Assembly (NCBI RefSeq): GCF_002304225.1
Contig: NZ_NSLB01000006.1
Span: 62,001-126,000, forward strand
Reading direction: 5' to 3'
Length of the DNA: 64,000 bases
DNA from: Pseudomonas sp. HAR-UPW-AIA-41
Lineage (GTDB): Bacteria; Pseudomonadota; Gammaproteobacteria; Pseudomonadales; Pseudomonadaceae
Positions 1 through 7,930 of the stretch are shown in pieces. The notes below the pieces were generated by a model. It ran no database searches, was not told the origin of the DNA, and saw only the letters and a list, made by a program, of their open reading frames with translations. Position 1 is the stretch's first letter, and every line of letters starts with the position of its first letter. The position numbers and the translations under genes are program-made.

Positions 1-1
1 G

Positions 2-577
2 GGTGAGCGGGTCGTGCAGGTGGTTGATACCAGCAACTATCAGGTCATCAAGAAGTTCAACATGGCCGACAAGCTCAAGGCGGCCGGCCTCGGCAAGCTG
101 AGCCCGGCCGTTCGGCCCATGGCGCATACCCCGGACGAGAAGTTGTTCTACTTCCAGCTGTCGTTCCTGCACGGCTTCGTCGAGTACGACATGGTCAATG
201 ACAAGGTGACCCGCCTGGCCAAGCTGCCCAACCTGGTGCCCGACCTGCCGCTGGAGCAGTACGTCAACGACTCCGCCCACCACGGCATCGCCATGAACGC
301 TGCCGGCACCAAACTGTGCGTGGCCGGCACCATGGATGACTATGTGGCGGTGGTGGATCGGGCGAGCTTCGGTTACCAGCTGTTGCAGGGGCTCGGGCAG
401 AAGCCCTACTGGGTGACCTCGAACAAGGCGGGTGACCGCTGCTACGTGTCCTGGAGCGGAACCGACCAGATGTCGGTGATCGACTACGCCAGCGGCAGCG
501 AAGTGGCCCGCGTGGATGTCGGCCGCCATCCCCAGCGGATCCGCGAAGGTTATGCCCCCGGTAACTGGATGAACTGA
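2..577 (+). CDS. YVTN-type beta-propeller protein, C-terminal part
   Basis: The reading frame is open to the left edge, so the N-terminus lies outside the window; the 191 visible codons end in TGA. A GTG at 14 is probably internal because in-frame coding continues upstream of it. The protein shows repeated propeller-blade features: phrases such as VVDTSNYQVIKKF, VDRASFGYQLLQGLGQKPYW and SVIDYASGSEVARVDVGRHP are typical of YVTN/cytochrome-d1-like seven-bladed propellers, which often sit in the periplasm. No catalytic residue is visible, so the function cannot be given. The next gene starts about 70 bases downstream on the same strand and may be cotranscribed. Confidence 0.75.
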   Translation, partial: GERVVQVVDTSNYQVIKKFNMADKLKAAGLGKLSPAVRPMAHTPDEKLFYFQLSFLHGFVEYDMVNDKVTRLAKLPNLVPDLPLEQYVNDSAHHGIAMNAAGTKLCVAGTMDDYVAVVDRASFGYQLLQGLGQKPYWVTSNKAGDRCYVSWSGTDQMSVIDYASGSEVARVDVGRHPQRIREGYAPGNWMN

Positions 578-649
578 GTCAGTACCCGTGCCCTCCCGGT
601 GATGATCAGCTCATGCCGGGAGGTACTTACGGCCGGAGGGGGAACGAGC

Positions 650-1219
650 GTGAAGAAAAACGGGTTATGCCTCGGGGCCATGGCGCTGGCCTGCGTGTGT
701 TGGGCGACCACTGTGTCAGCCGGTGAGGCCCTTGAATACAGCGCCGTGCAGCATATCGAGACAGTGCCGGGACCTTTCCTGAACCGGATCTACATCGCTG
801 GTGACAGGGAACGCCAGGATGCAAGCCTGGGCGGCAAGACCGTGACCACCATTATCCGGCGCGACAAAGGCGTGGCCTGGCTGCTGATCCCGGAACAGAA
901 ACTGTACGAGGAAGTAGAAGTCGCCAACGCTTCGGTGACGTCGTTGCCCGGTCAGTTGGACCCGCAGCGCGGCACACGCCTTGGCGAGGAGCGCCTGGAC
1001 GGCCAGCCGGTCAGCAAAATCGCCATGCCCATGGATGAAGGTCGGCAGGTGGCTTATGCCTGGGTGTCGCCTGAGGGACTGGTGCTCAAGGCGCAGATTC
1101 CTGCCGATGAACAGACGGGTCGGCCTGAGGCACGCCTACGGCTGCAGGACGTGCAGTTCGGCCGGCAGGATCACGCCCTGTTCGAATTGCCTGATGGGTA
1201 TCGCAAGAAGGACGATTGA
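650..1219 (+). CDS. Predicted secreted protein of unknown function
   Basis: I prefer the GTG at 650 because a strong GGAGGGGG ribosome site sits 7 to 16 bases upstream and because it gives a clean signal peptide (VKKNG, then a hydrophobic stretch, then TTVSA before GEALEY). An upstream ATG at 599 would put an odd hydrophilic leader in front. The mature protein is about 165 residues, rich in beta-strand-like alternation (YSAVQHIET, KTVTTIIRRDKGVAWLLIP, VAYAWVSPEGLVLKAQI) that recalls LolA/LolB-like or DUF4412-like periplasmic folds. That resemblance is by eye and weak. A strong bidirectional terminator follows. Confidence 0.65.
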   Translation: MKKNGLCLGAMALACVCWATTVSAGEALEYSAVQHIETVPGPFLNRIYIAGDRERQDASLGGKTVTTIIRRDKGVAWLLIPEQKLYEEVEVANASVTSLPGQLDPQRGTRLGEERLDGQPVSKIAMPMDEGRQVAYAWVSPEGLVLKAQIPADEQTGRPEARLRLQDVQFGRQDHALFELPDGYRKKDD

Positions 1220-1248
1220 CGGGCGATGAAGTCTGCTCGGCACAATTG

Positions 1249-1284
1249 AAAACGCCGCGATCCTGAGTGGAATCGCGGCGTTTT
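1249..1284. terminator. Bidirectional rho-independent terminator
   Basis: A near-perfect hairpin (AAAACGCCGCGAT, loop, ATCGCGGCGTTTT) sits between two convergent genes, ending 30 and 13 bases from their stop codons. A/T runs flank both arms, so it can end transcription from either side. Confidence 0.9.
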
Positions 1285-1296
1285 ATGCTCTTGATG

Positions 1297-2889
1297 TCAG
1301 CGCCGGTCGATGCGGTACAGGGTGGTTGTGCCACTGACCTCGTTGCCCACCACCAGCAGCGGCACGCCACGAATCGGGCTGTGCGCGGCGCTGATTACCA
1401 TCACGCCCTCAGGGCCCAGATCGCCGGCTTCGGCTGCCGGTGGCTGGGCATTGGCGTTGCGGTTGCTGACCAGATCGACGAAGAGCGGCGCCTTGGGGTT
1501 GCTCAGGTCGTAGACCATCACGCAGCTGATGCGCTCCAGGCCGATAAAGGCATAGGGCTTGCCCCACAGTTCGCTGACGGTGACGCCCTCCGGCTCCGGG
1601 CCCTTGTCATCGCTGCGGCCGTCCGGGCTGTTGTCCTTGTGGTTGCTGTTGAACAGCGTCGGCAGACGTTCGGCCGTGATGCGCTCGAAGTCTGAACCGC
1701 TGTCGTACTGCTGCTGCCCCTTGCTGTTCCACACCGAGAACGAGCGGGCGCCGAAGGCATAGATGGCGTCATAGGTGCCAGTTTGCGGGTTCAGGCCGCC
1801 AGCGCGGCTCACCGTCAGGCGACCGAGATTGGCGCTCTGCTTGAGTGAGGCCGCCTCGGGAAAGGCTGTTGGATCGAGCAGGTAGCTCGAGCTACCGACG
1901 CGGACTTCCTCGCTGTAGCCAGCATAGGCCCGGGCATCACCCTCGTTGGCGGTGACCAGGTAGGTCTGCCCGCGATGGCTGAAGCTGCTGATTGCATCAG
2001 GTTGGTACAGACCGCGCACCGGCCAGTTGCGGATCTTTACGGCGCCGTCCTTGTCGCTGGCATCCAGCTCGTTACCGGCCAGATTGTGATCCTTGTAGCC
2101 CAGGCCGCGCACGGCTTTGACCTGGGCGCGACGTACGTCGATCTCGGCGATGGCATTGTTTTCCTGAAGGGTTACCCAAGCGCGTTGACCGTCCTTGCTG
2201 ACGGTGATGTATTCCGGCTCGAAATCCTGTGCCACGCTGGCATTCGGGCCGAACACGCGTACCGACGGATCGAGTTGCTGACGAGTCAGCTGACGGAAGT
2301 CGGCCGTGCGGACATTGGCCTGGCTCAGACGGCTGAGGCGAGCCGGCAGGTCGATAATGCTCACCGAACCCTCCGGGTCGGTCAGGTAGTCATCGCTCGG
2401 CTCGCCTTCGTTGGCCACCAGCAAGCGGCGGCCATCAGGGGTGAAGGTCAGCATGTCGGGCAGGGCGCCGACATCCACCGCGCCTTGCACCTGACCGTCG
2501 GCGTTGAGCAGCACGACCTTACCGGGCTCGGTCTTCACGGTGTTCTGCACGGCGGCCGCAACCAGGCCACGATGCACTGCCACGCTGTTGACCGAGCTGC
2601 CGTAGGCCGACAGGTCGATATTGAAGAGCAGGGCAGGTTGTGCAGGCTGGCGGATATCCAGTACATCAATCTTGCCGCTGGCGGCATTGACCACGAACAG
2701 ACGCTGGCTGCGAGCATCGTGGGCAACGATTTCAGCCGCGCCCTGCTCGAACAGACCGCTCTGGTAAGTACCGAGGGCGGTGATCTTGAGATTGGTGACT
2801 TTGGAGTCGTGAGAATGGCTGCTGGCCAGCACCGGTGTGGTCAGCGCGGTGGTGATGGCCAGTGCCGTGGCGAGACGGGAAAGACGCAT
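1297..2889 (-). CDS. Choice-of-anchor I family beta-propeller, secreted
   Basis: Predicted exported protein of 530 residues. The ATG at 2889 is preceded by AGCAGGACT and opens a signal peptide (MRLSRLATALAITTALTTPV, cut after LAS). The body matches the choice-of-anchor I family, long beta-propellers sometimes annotated as alkaline-phosphatase-like: recognisable pieces are PDMLTFTPDGRRLLVANEGEPS, FEPEYITVSKDGQRAWVTLQENNAIAEID, YQPDAISSF, YLVTANEGDAR and GPEPEGVTV near residues 180 to 460. Family members are thought to be extracellular or periplasmic; no enzyme activity is proven by these motifs. The same frame stays open upstream to 3375, but that part is a shadow of the kinase gene. It lies 100 bases downstream of the LRR-kinase gene on the same strand. 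Confidence 0.85.
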   Translation of the reverse strand: MRLSRLATALAITTALTTPVLASSHSHDSKVTNLKITALGTYQSGLFEQGAAEIVAHDARSQRLFVVNAASGKIDVLDIRQPAQPALLFNIDLSAYGSSVNSVAVHRGLVAAAVQNTVKTEPGKVVLLNADGQVQGAVDVGALPDMLTFTPDGRRLLVANEGEPSDDYLTDPEGSVSIIDLPARLSRLSQANVRTADFRQLTRQQLDPSVRVFGPNASVAQDFEPEYITVSKDGQRAWVTLQENNAIAEIDVRRAQVKAVRGLGYKDHNLAGNELDASDKDGAVKIRNWPVRGLYQPDAISSFSHRGQTYLVTANEGDARAYAGYSEEVRVGSSSYLLDPTAFPEAASLKQSANLGRLTVSRAGGLNPQTGTYDAIYAFGARSFSVWNSKGQQQYDSGSDFERITAERLPTLFNSNHKDNSPDGRSDDKGPEPEGVTVSELWGKPYAFIGLERISCVMVYDLSNPKAPLFVDLVSNRNANAQPPAAEAGDLGPEGVMVISAAHSPIRGVPLLVVGNEVSGTTTLYRIDRR

Positions 2890-2992
2890 GGGACAGTCCT
2901 GCTGAGGGTAGGGACTGGCAGATTGTGCGAGTGGCGTGGCGGTGGCATGACCAACAAAAGAAGCTTTGCTGACACTTTTGTGGCCGGTGGGC

Positions 2993-4297
2993 TCAGACGT
3001 CTTGCAGGATGCGGCTGATCTCGGCGAACAGCGGGCGCCGGTCTGGCTGGCTGTGCAGACAGCGCTGCAGCAGCGGCTCAAGGGCCTCTGCCAGGCTAGC
3101 GTCGCTGCGTTGCAGCAGCTCTTCGAGCAGGCAGCCGAAGGCGCGCACTTCCAGGCGTTGCAGGGCCAGGCCTTCGGCGCTGTCTGGGGCAAAGAACGAG
3201 GCAGCGCCGAAATCGCTGAGCAGGCAGTCGCCGGCGGCATCGACCAGCAGGTTATGAGCGTACAGGTCACCGTGCAGGATGCCACCGCCGTGCAGCTGGG
3301 CCACAGCGGATGCCACGCCGCGGGCAATACGCAGCGCTTGGTCAGGGCTGAAGCAGCGCTCCTTGGCATACACATCGCGGGTGCAGCTGGCCAGTGACGG
3401 CGGGCCGGCCAGTACCTGATAACGCGGATCGATCAGTTCCAGCAGCAGGCCATCGGGCTGACCGGCTTCCTGCTGCAGCGGGCCGACGACCCGCGCCAGA
3501 TTGGCATGCGGCTCGGCCGCCAGGCACGCGGCCATCTCGCTGTGCGGCAGGCCGTCACTGGTGACCGCACCCTTGAACAGCTTGACCGCCATGGCCCGTG
3601 GAACTTGCCCCGGCACCTGCCATGTGGCCCGGTGAATCAGGCCGCTGGCGCCCTGGCCCAGCAGTTCACCGAGGGCCAGTTGCGAGCGCGGCACCGGAGG
3701 ATGCGGGTGGCGCGCCAGGCTCAGACTTTCCTCATGGTCACTGCAGGGGTTGCCGGCAAAGGCCAGCCAACTGAGGCGCGGCAGTTGCAGCAGCCAAGCC
3801 GGCAGCTGCTCCAGCCGGTTGGCGGCGATGCGCAGCAGCTCGAGGTTGTGAAGTTGCGCCAGGCTGTCCGGCAGTTCGCGCAGCTGGTTACCGGCCAGCA
3901 TCAGCTTCTGCAGGCGCTGGCGCTGGCCCAGCTCCGCCGGCAGGTGGGTCAGGCGGTTGTCGGTCAGGATCAGCCAGCGCAGTTTCGGCGGCAGCGCGGC
4001 GGCCGGCAGGTGCTCGATGGCATTGCTCTTGAAGCCCACCATCTCCAGCTGCGGGCACTGGCCCAGCACGGCCGGCATCTGGGTAAAGGCATTCTCCGAA
4101 CAGAACAGGATGCGCAGCCTGTGCAGGCGCGGCAGGTCATCGGGCAGGCTGCTCAGGTGGTTGCCGGAGAGGTTGAGCACCTCCAGCGAGTCGGCCAGGT
4201 CGAAGATTTCCCGCGGGAACTCCACCAGATCGGCGGACAGGTCCAGGCGGGTGATGCCGGTCAGTTCGCCGCGGCGAAGTTGCTCAAGACTGTGCAT
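2993..4297 (-). CDS. Leucine-rich repeat / protein kinase fusion
   Basis: A 434-residue cytoplasmic-looking protein with two modules. Residues 12 to 185 hold about eight LRR units of 22 to 23 residues (pattern LxxLxLSxNxLxxLPxxL). Residues 207 to 434 are a Hanks-type kinase: glycine loop GQGASG at 214-219, ATP-binding Lys239 in MAVKLF, catalytic loop HGDLYAHN at 342-349 with Asp344, and DFG at 362-364, ending in a PDRRP motif at 418-422. The Arg of HRD is Gly, and only about 18 residues separate DFG from the RAFG motif, so the activation segment lacks an APE region. The start ATG lies one base after the stop of the upstream EEP gene, indicating an operon with it and the RlmN-like gene. Substrate unknown. 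Confidence 0.88.
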   Translation of the reverse strand: MHSLEQLRRGELTGITRLDLSADLVEFPREIFDLADSLEVLNLSGNHLSSLPDDLPRLHRLRILFCSENAFTQMPAVLGQCPQLEMVGFKSNAIEHLPAAALPPKLRWLILTDNRLTHLPAELGQRQRLQKLMLAGNQLRELPDSLAQLHNLELLRIAANRLEQLPAWLLQLPRLSWLAFAGNPCSDHEESLSLARHPHPPVPRSQLALGELLGQGASGLIHRATWQVPGQVPRAMAVKLFKGAVTSDGLPHSEMAACLAAEPHANLARVVGPLQQEAGQPDGLLLELIDPRYQVLAGPPSLASCTRDVYAKERCFSPDQALRIARGVASAVAQLHGGGILHGDLYAHNLLVDAAGDCLLSDFGAASFFAPDSAEGLALQRLEVRAFGCLLEELLQRSDASLAEALEPLLQRCLHSQPDRRPLFAEISRILQDV

Positions 4298-4298
4298 G

Positions 4299-5213
4299 TC
4301 AGTGCTTTTCCAGCAGTTGCAGGCGCATAAGGCGCGGCAGGTGGTCGGACCCGAGGTTCGGCCCCAGGCCTTGATCGGCCACGCGCCAGGGACCATTGAC
4401 CACAACCTGATCGATGGCAATACCCAGCCAGCCACGTCCGAGTGCAGGCCAGCTGGGGCTCAGATCGCTGGCCCGTTGCCATCCCAGCGCCAGAACACCA
4501 CGCAACGCCTGGGACCAGGGGCTGGCATTGAAGTCGCCGGCGACTAGCCCAGGCAGGCCATGTGCGGCATTTTTCTGCAGTAGCACCTGCAGCCCTATAT
4601 TGCGCTTCTGGTGCCAGTAGGGGGAGAGAGGGGGCATGGGGTGTACAACAGTCAGGGCGATGGCCTGCCCCGGCAGCACGACGCGTGATTCGATGGCCGG
4701 GATGCCGTCGGCGTCGATGCTGACCTTTGCTCCGTCCAGAGGCTTGCGCGACAGCAGTGCCAGGCCGAAGGGCGAATCCTCCGGTGCCAGCAGCCGGTAG
4801 GGATAGTCTTGCCAGCGCCCCAGCTGTTCGGCCAGCGCCGGAGTTACCTCCTGCAGCAATACGAGGTCGACGGGCTGCCGGTCGAGCAGGGCTCTGAGTG
4901 CACTGGCATCCCGGCTCTGGGCCAGATTGGCGGTGAGCAGGCTCAGCTCCAGACGCGGCGTGCCCGTCTCATGTGGCAGCGCCGGCGTGACGCTCAGCCA
5001 GGGCAGGGCGGCCAGCGGCGCGAGCAGCAGCCAGCGCGCGTTGCGCCGGGCCAGCAAGGCTAGGCCTGCCAGTAGCAGGCTCAGGTGCAGCCACTGCCAG
5101 TGGCTGGCCAGATCCAGCAGCCAGGCCGCATGGACCGAGTAAGGTGCTGCCAGCTCGGTCAGCCAGGGCGATAGCAGACCGAGTGAGGCGCACAGTACAA
5201 GCAGTCGGATCAT
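4299..5213 (-). CDS. Endonuclease/exonuclease/phosphatase family protein, membrane-anchored
   Basis: A 304-residue protein. The first 75 residues contain two or three hydrophobic segments (LLVLCASLGLLSPWL, LHLSLLLAGLALLA, WLLLAPLAALPWLSV), followed by the EEP fold: LLTANLAQ, DLVLLQEVTP (metal-binding Glu), VVHP, VAGDFNAS (catalytic Asp and Asn) and GSDHLPRL (terminal Asp-His pair). EEP enzymes cleave phosphodiester bonds in nucleic acids, lipids or nucleotides; the substrate cannot be told here. It overlaps the RlmN-like gene upstream by ATGA and is followed after one base by the LRR-kinase, so the three are translated together. Confidence 0.9.
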   Translation of the reverse strand: MIRLLVLCASLGLLSPWLTELAAPYSVHAAWLLDLASHWQWLHLSLLLAGLALLARRNARWLLLAPLAALPWLSVTPALPHETGTPRLELSLLTANLAQSRDASALRALLDRQPVDLVLLQEVTPALAEQLGRWQDYPYRLLAPEDSPFGLALLSRKPLDGAKVSIDADGIPAIESRVVLPGQAIALTVVHPMPPLSPYWHQKRNIGLQVLLQKNAAHGLPGLVAGDFNASPWSQALRGVLALGWQRASDLSPSWPALGRGWLGIAIDQVVVNGPWRVADQGLGPNLGSDHLPRLMRLQLLEKH

Positions 5214-6262
5214 GACTGCAGCTGGCGGATTTTGATGCGCTCGGCCCTGGTCTGGGGGGCTGCGACAGCACGCGCACGCAGTTGCCCGCAGCCGCCGTCG
5301 ATGTCCTGGCCGGCGCTGTTGCGCACCTTGGTCAGCACGCCACGGCTGTGCAGGTAACGCACCATCTGCACGATGCGCTCGCCATCGGGGCGCTCATAGT
5401 CGTCGCCTTCCAGGCTGTTGTAGGGGATCAGGTTGAGCACCGCGTACTTGCCCTTGAACAGACGCAGGATGGCGTCCATTTCTTCCTGGCTGTCGTTGAT
5501 GCCCTTGAGCAGTGTCCACTGGTACTGGATCGGGTAGCCAATGTGGCGGGCATAGGCTTCGCCCAGCTCCATCAGCTCCTCGGGGCTGATCTTCGGCGCC
5601 CGTGGCAGCAGTTGCTCACGCAGCTCGGCGCGGCTGGTGTGCAGAGACAGGGCCAGCGCCGGCTTGACCCGCTGCTGCGGCAGCCGCTCGAATACACGCG
5701 GATCGCCGACAGTGGAAAACACCAGATTGCGATGGCCAATGCCGCCGTCGGTGCCGAGCAGGTCGATGGCCGCCAGCACATTGTCGAGGTTGTGCGCCGG
5801 CTCGCCCATGCCCATGAACACCACTTTCTTCACCGGTCGAAAACGCCGGGCCAGCGCCACCTGGGCGACGATTTCGGCGCTTGAGACCTGACGCAGCAGG
5901 CCGCTCTTGCCGGTCATGCAGAACAGGCAGCCGACGGCGCAGCCCACCTGGCTCGATACGCACAGGCCGCCACGCGGCAGCAGCACGCTCTCGACCATCT
6001 GGCCGTCATTCAGGCCGACCAGCAGGCGTGAGGAACCATCGGCCGCCGGGTGTTCCGAGCGCAGACTGGCCAGTTGCTCCAGCTCGGCACTGAGCGCCGG
6101 CAGGCCGTTGCGCACACTGAGGGGCAGAAAGTTCTCGCTGCTCTGGCGGCGTGTGCCGCAGTCCAGCGGCTTGCCCTGCAGCCAGGCGCGTACCACCCGG
6201 CCGCTGTGGGCAGGCAGGGCGCCGAGGTCGGCGAGGCGTTGATAAATATCGGAGATCTGCAT
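5210..6262 (-). CDS. RlmN/Cfr-family radical SAM RNA methyltransferase
   Basis: A 350-residue member of the RlmN family, which methylates C2 of adenine in 23S rRNA and some tRNAs. All five mechanistic cysteines can be placed: Cys101 and the cluster CxxxCxxC (Cys108, Cys112, Cys115) in CVSSQVGCAVGCLFC, and the methyl-carrying Cys325 in DIDGGCGQL. GMGEPAHN and LSLHTS are also typical. It is shorter than usual RlmN (about 380) and sits outside the ndk-pilF-ispG region where the standard pseudomonad rlmN normally lies, so it is probably a paralogue; whether it targets the same base is unknown. First gene of a three-gene operon with EEP and LRR-kinase genes. Confidence 0.9.
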   Translation of the reverse strand: MQISDIYQRLADLGALPAHSGRVVRAWLQGKPLDCGTRRQSSENFLPLSVRNGLPALSAELEQLASLRSEHPAADGSSRLLVGLNDGQMVESVLLPRGGLCVSSQVGCAVGCLFCMTGKSGLLRQVSSAEIVAQVALARRFRPVKKVVFMGMGEPAHNLDNVLAAIDLLGTDGGIGHRNLVFSTVGDPRVFERLPQQRVKPALALSLHTSRAELREQLLPRAPKISPEELMELGEAYARHIGYPIQYQWTLLKGINDSQEEMDAILRLFKGKYAVLNLIPYNSLEGDDYERPDGERIVQMVRYLHSRGVLTKVRNSAGQDIDGGCGQLRARAVAAPQTRAERIKIRQLQS

Positions 6263-6309
6263 GGGGCGCGCATGCTACCACTGTGCGCCAGAGCGGCGAA
6301 GCGCCGCAG

Positions 6310-6338
6310 GCCGGGCGGAGGCGGAGATTCCGCCCGGC
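6310..6338. repeat. Ten-base-pair GC-rich hairpin
   Basis: GCCGGGCGGA and TCCGCCCGGC flank a nine-base loop, just downstream of the lipoprotein gene and upstream of the RlmN-like gene. It lacks a T-run, so it is only a possible terminator for the lipoprotein transcript. Confidence 0.45.
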
Positions 6339-6346
6339 AGCGGGTG

Positions 6347-6961
6347 TTACTCGGTTTCCACGCCGATGGCGAGGGCCGAGGTCAGGCGGATTACCAACTG
6401 GCGGTTGAGGTATTCGGTCTTCAGCACTACGTCGGGACGCACCCTGACCAGCTTGCGACTGCCATCGGCGAAGACCAGGGTGGCGGTGTGCTGGGTGGTG
6501 TCGATGGCCATGACCCGAGCGGTGACCTCCACCGTATCCGCCATCAGCATGCCCGGCTTGCTGCCCTCTGGGGCTGTGGCGAGCAGGGCAGCACCACCAT
6601 CAGGCGTGGCCACGGCATCCGGTTCGCGCAGGAAGACCACGCGCTCGATGGTAACGGTGGCCCTGACCTTGTCGCCCACCCTGAGCTGCGGAAAGTTGAC
6701 CATCTCCGGTACGGCCTGCAGCGTGCGGCGATGGCCCTGGGCATCCTGCAGGGTAAAGGTGCGCTTGCTGTGATCGATGGCGGTGACCACGGCACGGATC
6801 TGTTCGACCTCCGTGGTGACGCCGCCGGGAAGACCTTCCTGGATCACCTGGCTACTGCTGACATCACTGCTCAAGGCCTGTTCATCGCTTTGGCTGGCAC
6901 AGGCACTCAGCAGGGCTGCGCTGAGCAGGAGCAGGGCATAGGGTTTGCGCGTTGACATCAT
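6347..6961 (-). CDS. Predicted lipoprotein of unknown function
   Basis: About 204 residues. Two adjacent ATGs (6961 and 6958) follow an AGGAGT ribosome site; the second has better spacing and the choice changes only one residue. A lipoprotein signal is clear: MSTRKPYALLLLSAALLSAC with the lipobox Cys near residue 20. The mature part contains two similar segments (EQIRAVVTAIDHSKRTFTLQDAQG and EVTARVMAIDTTQHTATLVFADGS shapes, quoted here only to show the repeat) that look like small beta-barrel units. The function is not recognisable. It lies 10 bases downstream of another lipoprotein gene and probably forms a two-gene operon with it. Confidence 0.8.
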   Translation of the reverse strand: MMSTRKPYALLLLSAALLSACASQSDEQALSSDVSSSQVIQEGLPGGVTTEVEQIRAVVTAIDHSKRTFTLQDAQGHRRTLQAVPEMVNFPQLRVGDKVRATVTIERVVFLREPDAVATPDGGAALLATAPEGSKPGMLMADTVEVTARVMAIDTTQHTATLVFADGSRKLVRVRPDVVLKTEYLNRQLVIRLTSALAIGVETE

Positions 6962-6971
6962 CGGACTCCTG

Positions 6972-7457
6972 TTAACGTTGGGCCTGGGTCTGGCGAATCT
7001 CGTAGACCGCCTCTTCACCGCGCTGCGGAATGACCCGGATCAGGTAGCGTGGTGCGGGCTGGCCGAGCACCATCTCATCCAGTTTGTACTGCACATCGAG
7101 CTTCAGGTACTTGATCTCACCCGGGTTAACGGTGAATGGGTAAGTGATGTCGCGGGGCTCCCACTTGGCAATCTGGCTGAGCCCGGTGATGCGCAGGCTG
7201 TGCTGGCCGGGCGCCAGTTCGACCCAGCGGTGCTTGTTGTACTTGAGGGTGCCGATGCTCTGGCCGTCGATCTGCAGGTCCGGATAGTCGTAGCGCAGTG
7301 GCTTCATCAGGCCGGGGGTGGTGGCTTCTGGGCGATACAGGTAAACCACCGCGCGCTGGCTGGTGGAGGGCTGCACTGCCTCGAAATAACCGGGCGAGCT
7401 GCAGCCGGTGGCGGAAAACAACAGGGGCAGGGCGAGCAGGCACAAGCGGCGGCGCAT
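6972..7457 (-). CDS. DUF2846-type lipoprotein
   Basis: A 161-residue predicted lipoprotein. The ATG at 7457 has AAGGAT upstream and opens a lipoprotein signal (MRRRLCLLALPLLFSATGC, lipobox Cys at 19). The mature region carries RAVVYLYRPE, the hallmark of DUF2846 proteins, followed by a PEGA-like arrangement (LQIDGQSIGTLKYNKHRWVE, APGQHSLRITG) that suggests a surface-exposed or periplasmic beta-sandwich. Biochemical role unknown. Longer open sequence upstream (to 7598) lacks a ribosome site and would bury the signal peptide. Cotranscribed with the next lipoprotein gene. Confidence 0.82.
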   Translation of the reverse strand: MRRRLCLLALPLLFSATGCSSPGYFEAVQPSTSQRAVVYLYRPEATTPGLMKPLRYDYPDLQIDGQSIGTLKYNKHRWVELAPGQHSLRITGLSQIAKWEPRDITYPFTVNPGEIKYLKLDVQYKLDEMVLGQPAPRYLIRVIPQRGEEAVYEIRQTQAQR

Positions 7458-7571
7458 GACGATGATCCTTGTCTGACAGGGGAGCGCGTTGCAGGTTATC
7501 GCACAGGCGGTCATGGCTTGCCAGAGGCCTTGTGCTAAGGTCGCGCCCGCAGCATGGCAGAGGAGCTCACC

Positions 7572-7868
7572 ATGAAATTCATCCACCAACGCGAACAACT
7601 CAACGAAGGCGATCTGGTCGTCATCGAGAGCTCACAGCCGTGCAACATCCGCCTGATGTCCGACAGCAGCTTTCGCAGCTTCAAAAATGGCGGACGCCAC
7701 ACCTATCACGGCGGCGCGTTCGACCGTTTCCCGGCCAAGATCAAGGTGCCCAGCACAGGATACTGGAACATCACCCTGGATACGGTAACCCGCCGCGCCA
7801 TCAGCGTGACGCGCAAGCCGAACATGCAGTACAGCATCAGGATAGTGCGCCGCAGCGGCGCTCAGTGA
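7572..7868 (+). CDS. DUF1883 domain protein
   Basis: A 98-residue cytoplasmic protein. The ATG at 7572 follows GAGGAGCTCACC, a strong ribosome site; the extra six codons from 7554 would overlap that site. The sequence MKFIHQREQLNEGDLVVIES, then CNIRLMSDSSF and GYWNITLDT, matches the small DUF1883 family, sometimes found fused to TIR or other signalling domains. Here it stands alone between divergent lipoprotein genes and convergent fadL. Function not established. Confidence 0.8.
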   Translation: MKFIHQREQLNEGDLVVIESSQPCNIRLMSDSSFRSFKNGGRHTYHGGAFDRFPAKIKVPSTGYWNITLDTVTRRAISVTRKPNMQYSIRIVRRSGAQ

Positions 7869-7903
7869 GGCAGGCTGTGCGCGGCAAATACCGCGCACAA
7901 TGA

Positions 7904-7924
7904 GCGGCCCCGCAGTGGGGCCGC
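7904..7924. terminator. Hairpin between convergent genes
   Basis: GCGGCCCC-GCAGT-GGGGCCGC is a perfect 8-bp stem with a five-base loop between the DUF1883 gene and the convergent fadL-family gene. There is no clear T-tract, so terminator activity is likely but not certain. Confidence 0.5.
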
Positions 7925-7930
7925 GACGGG

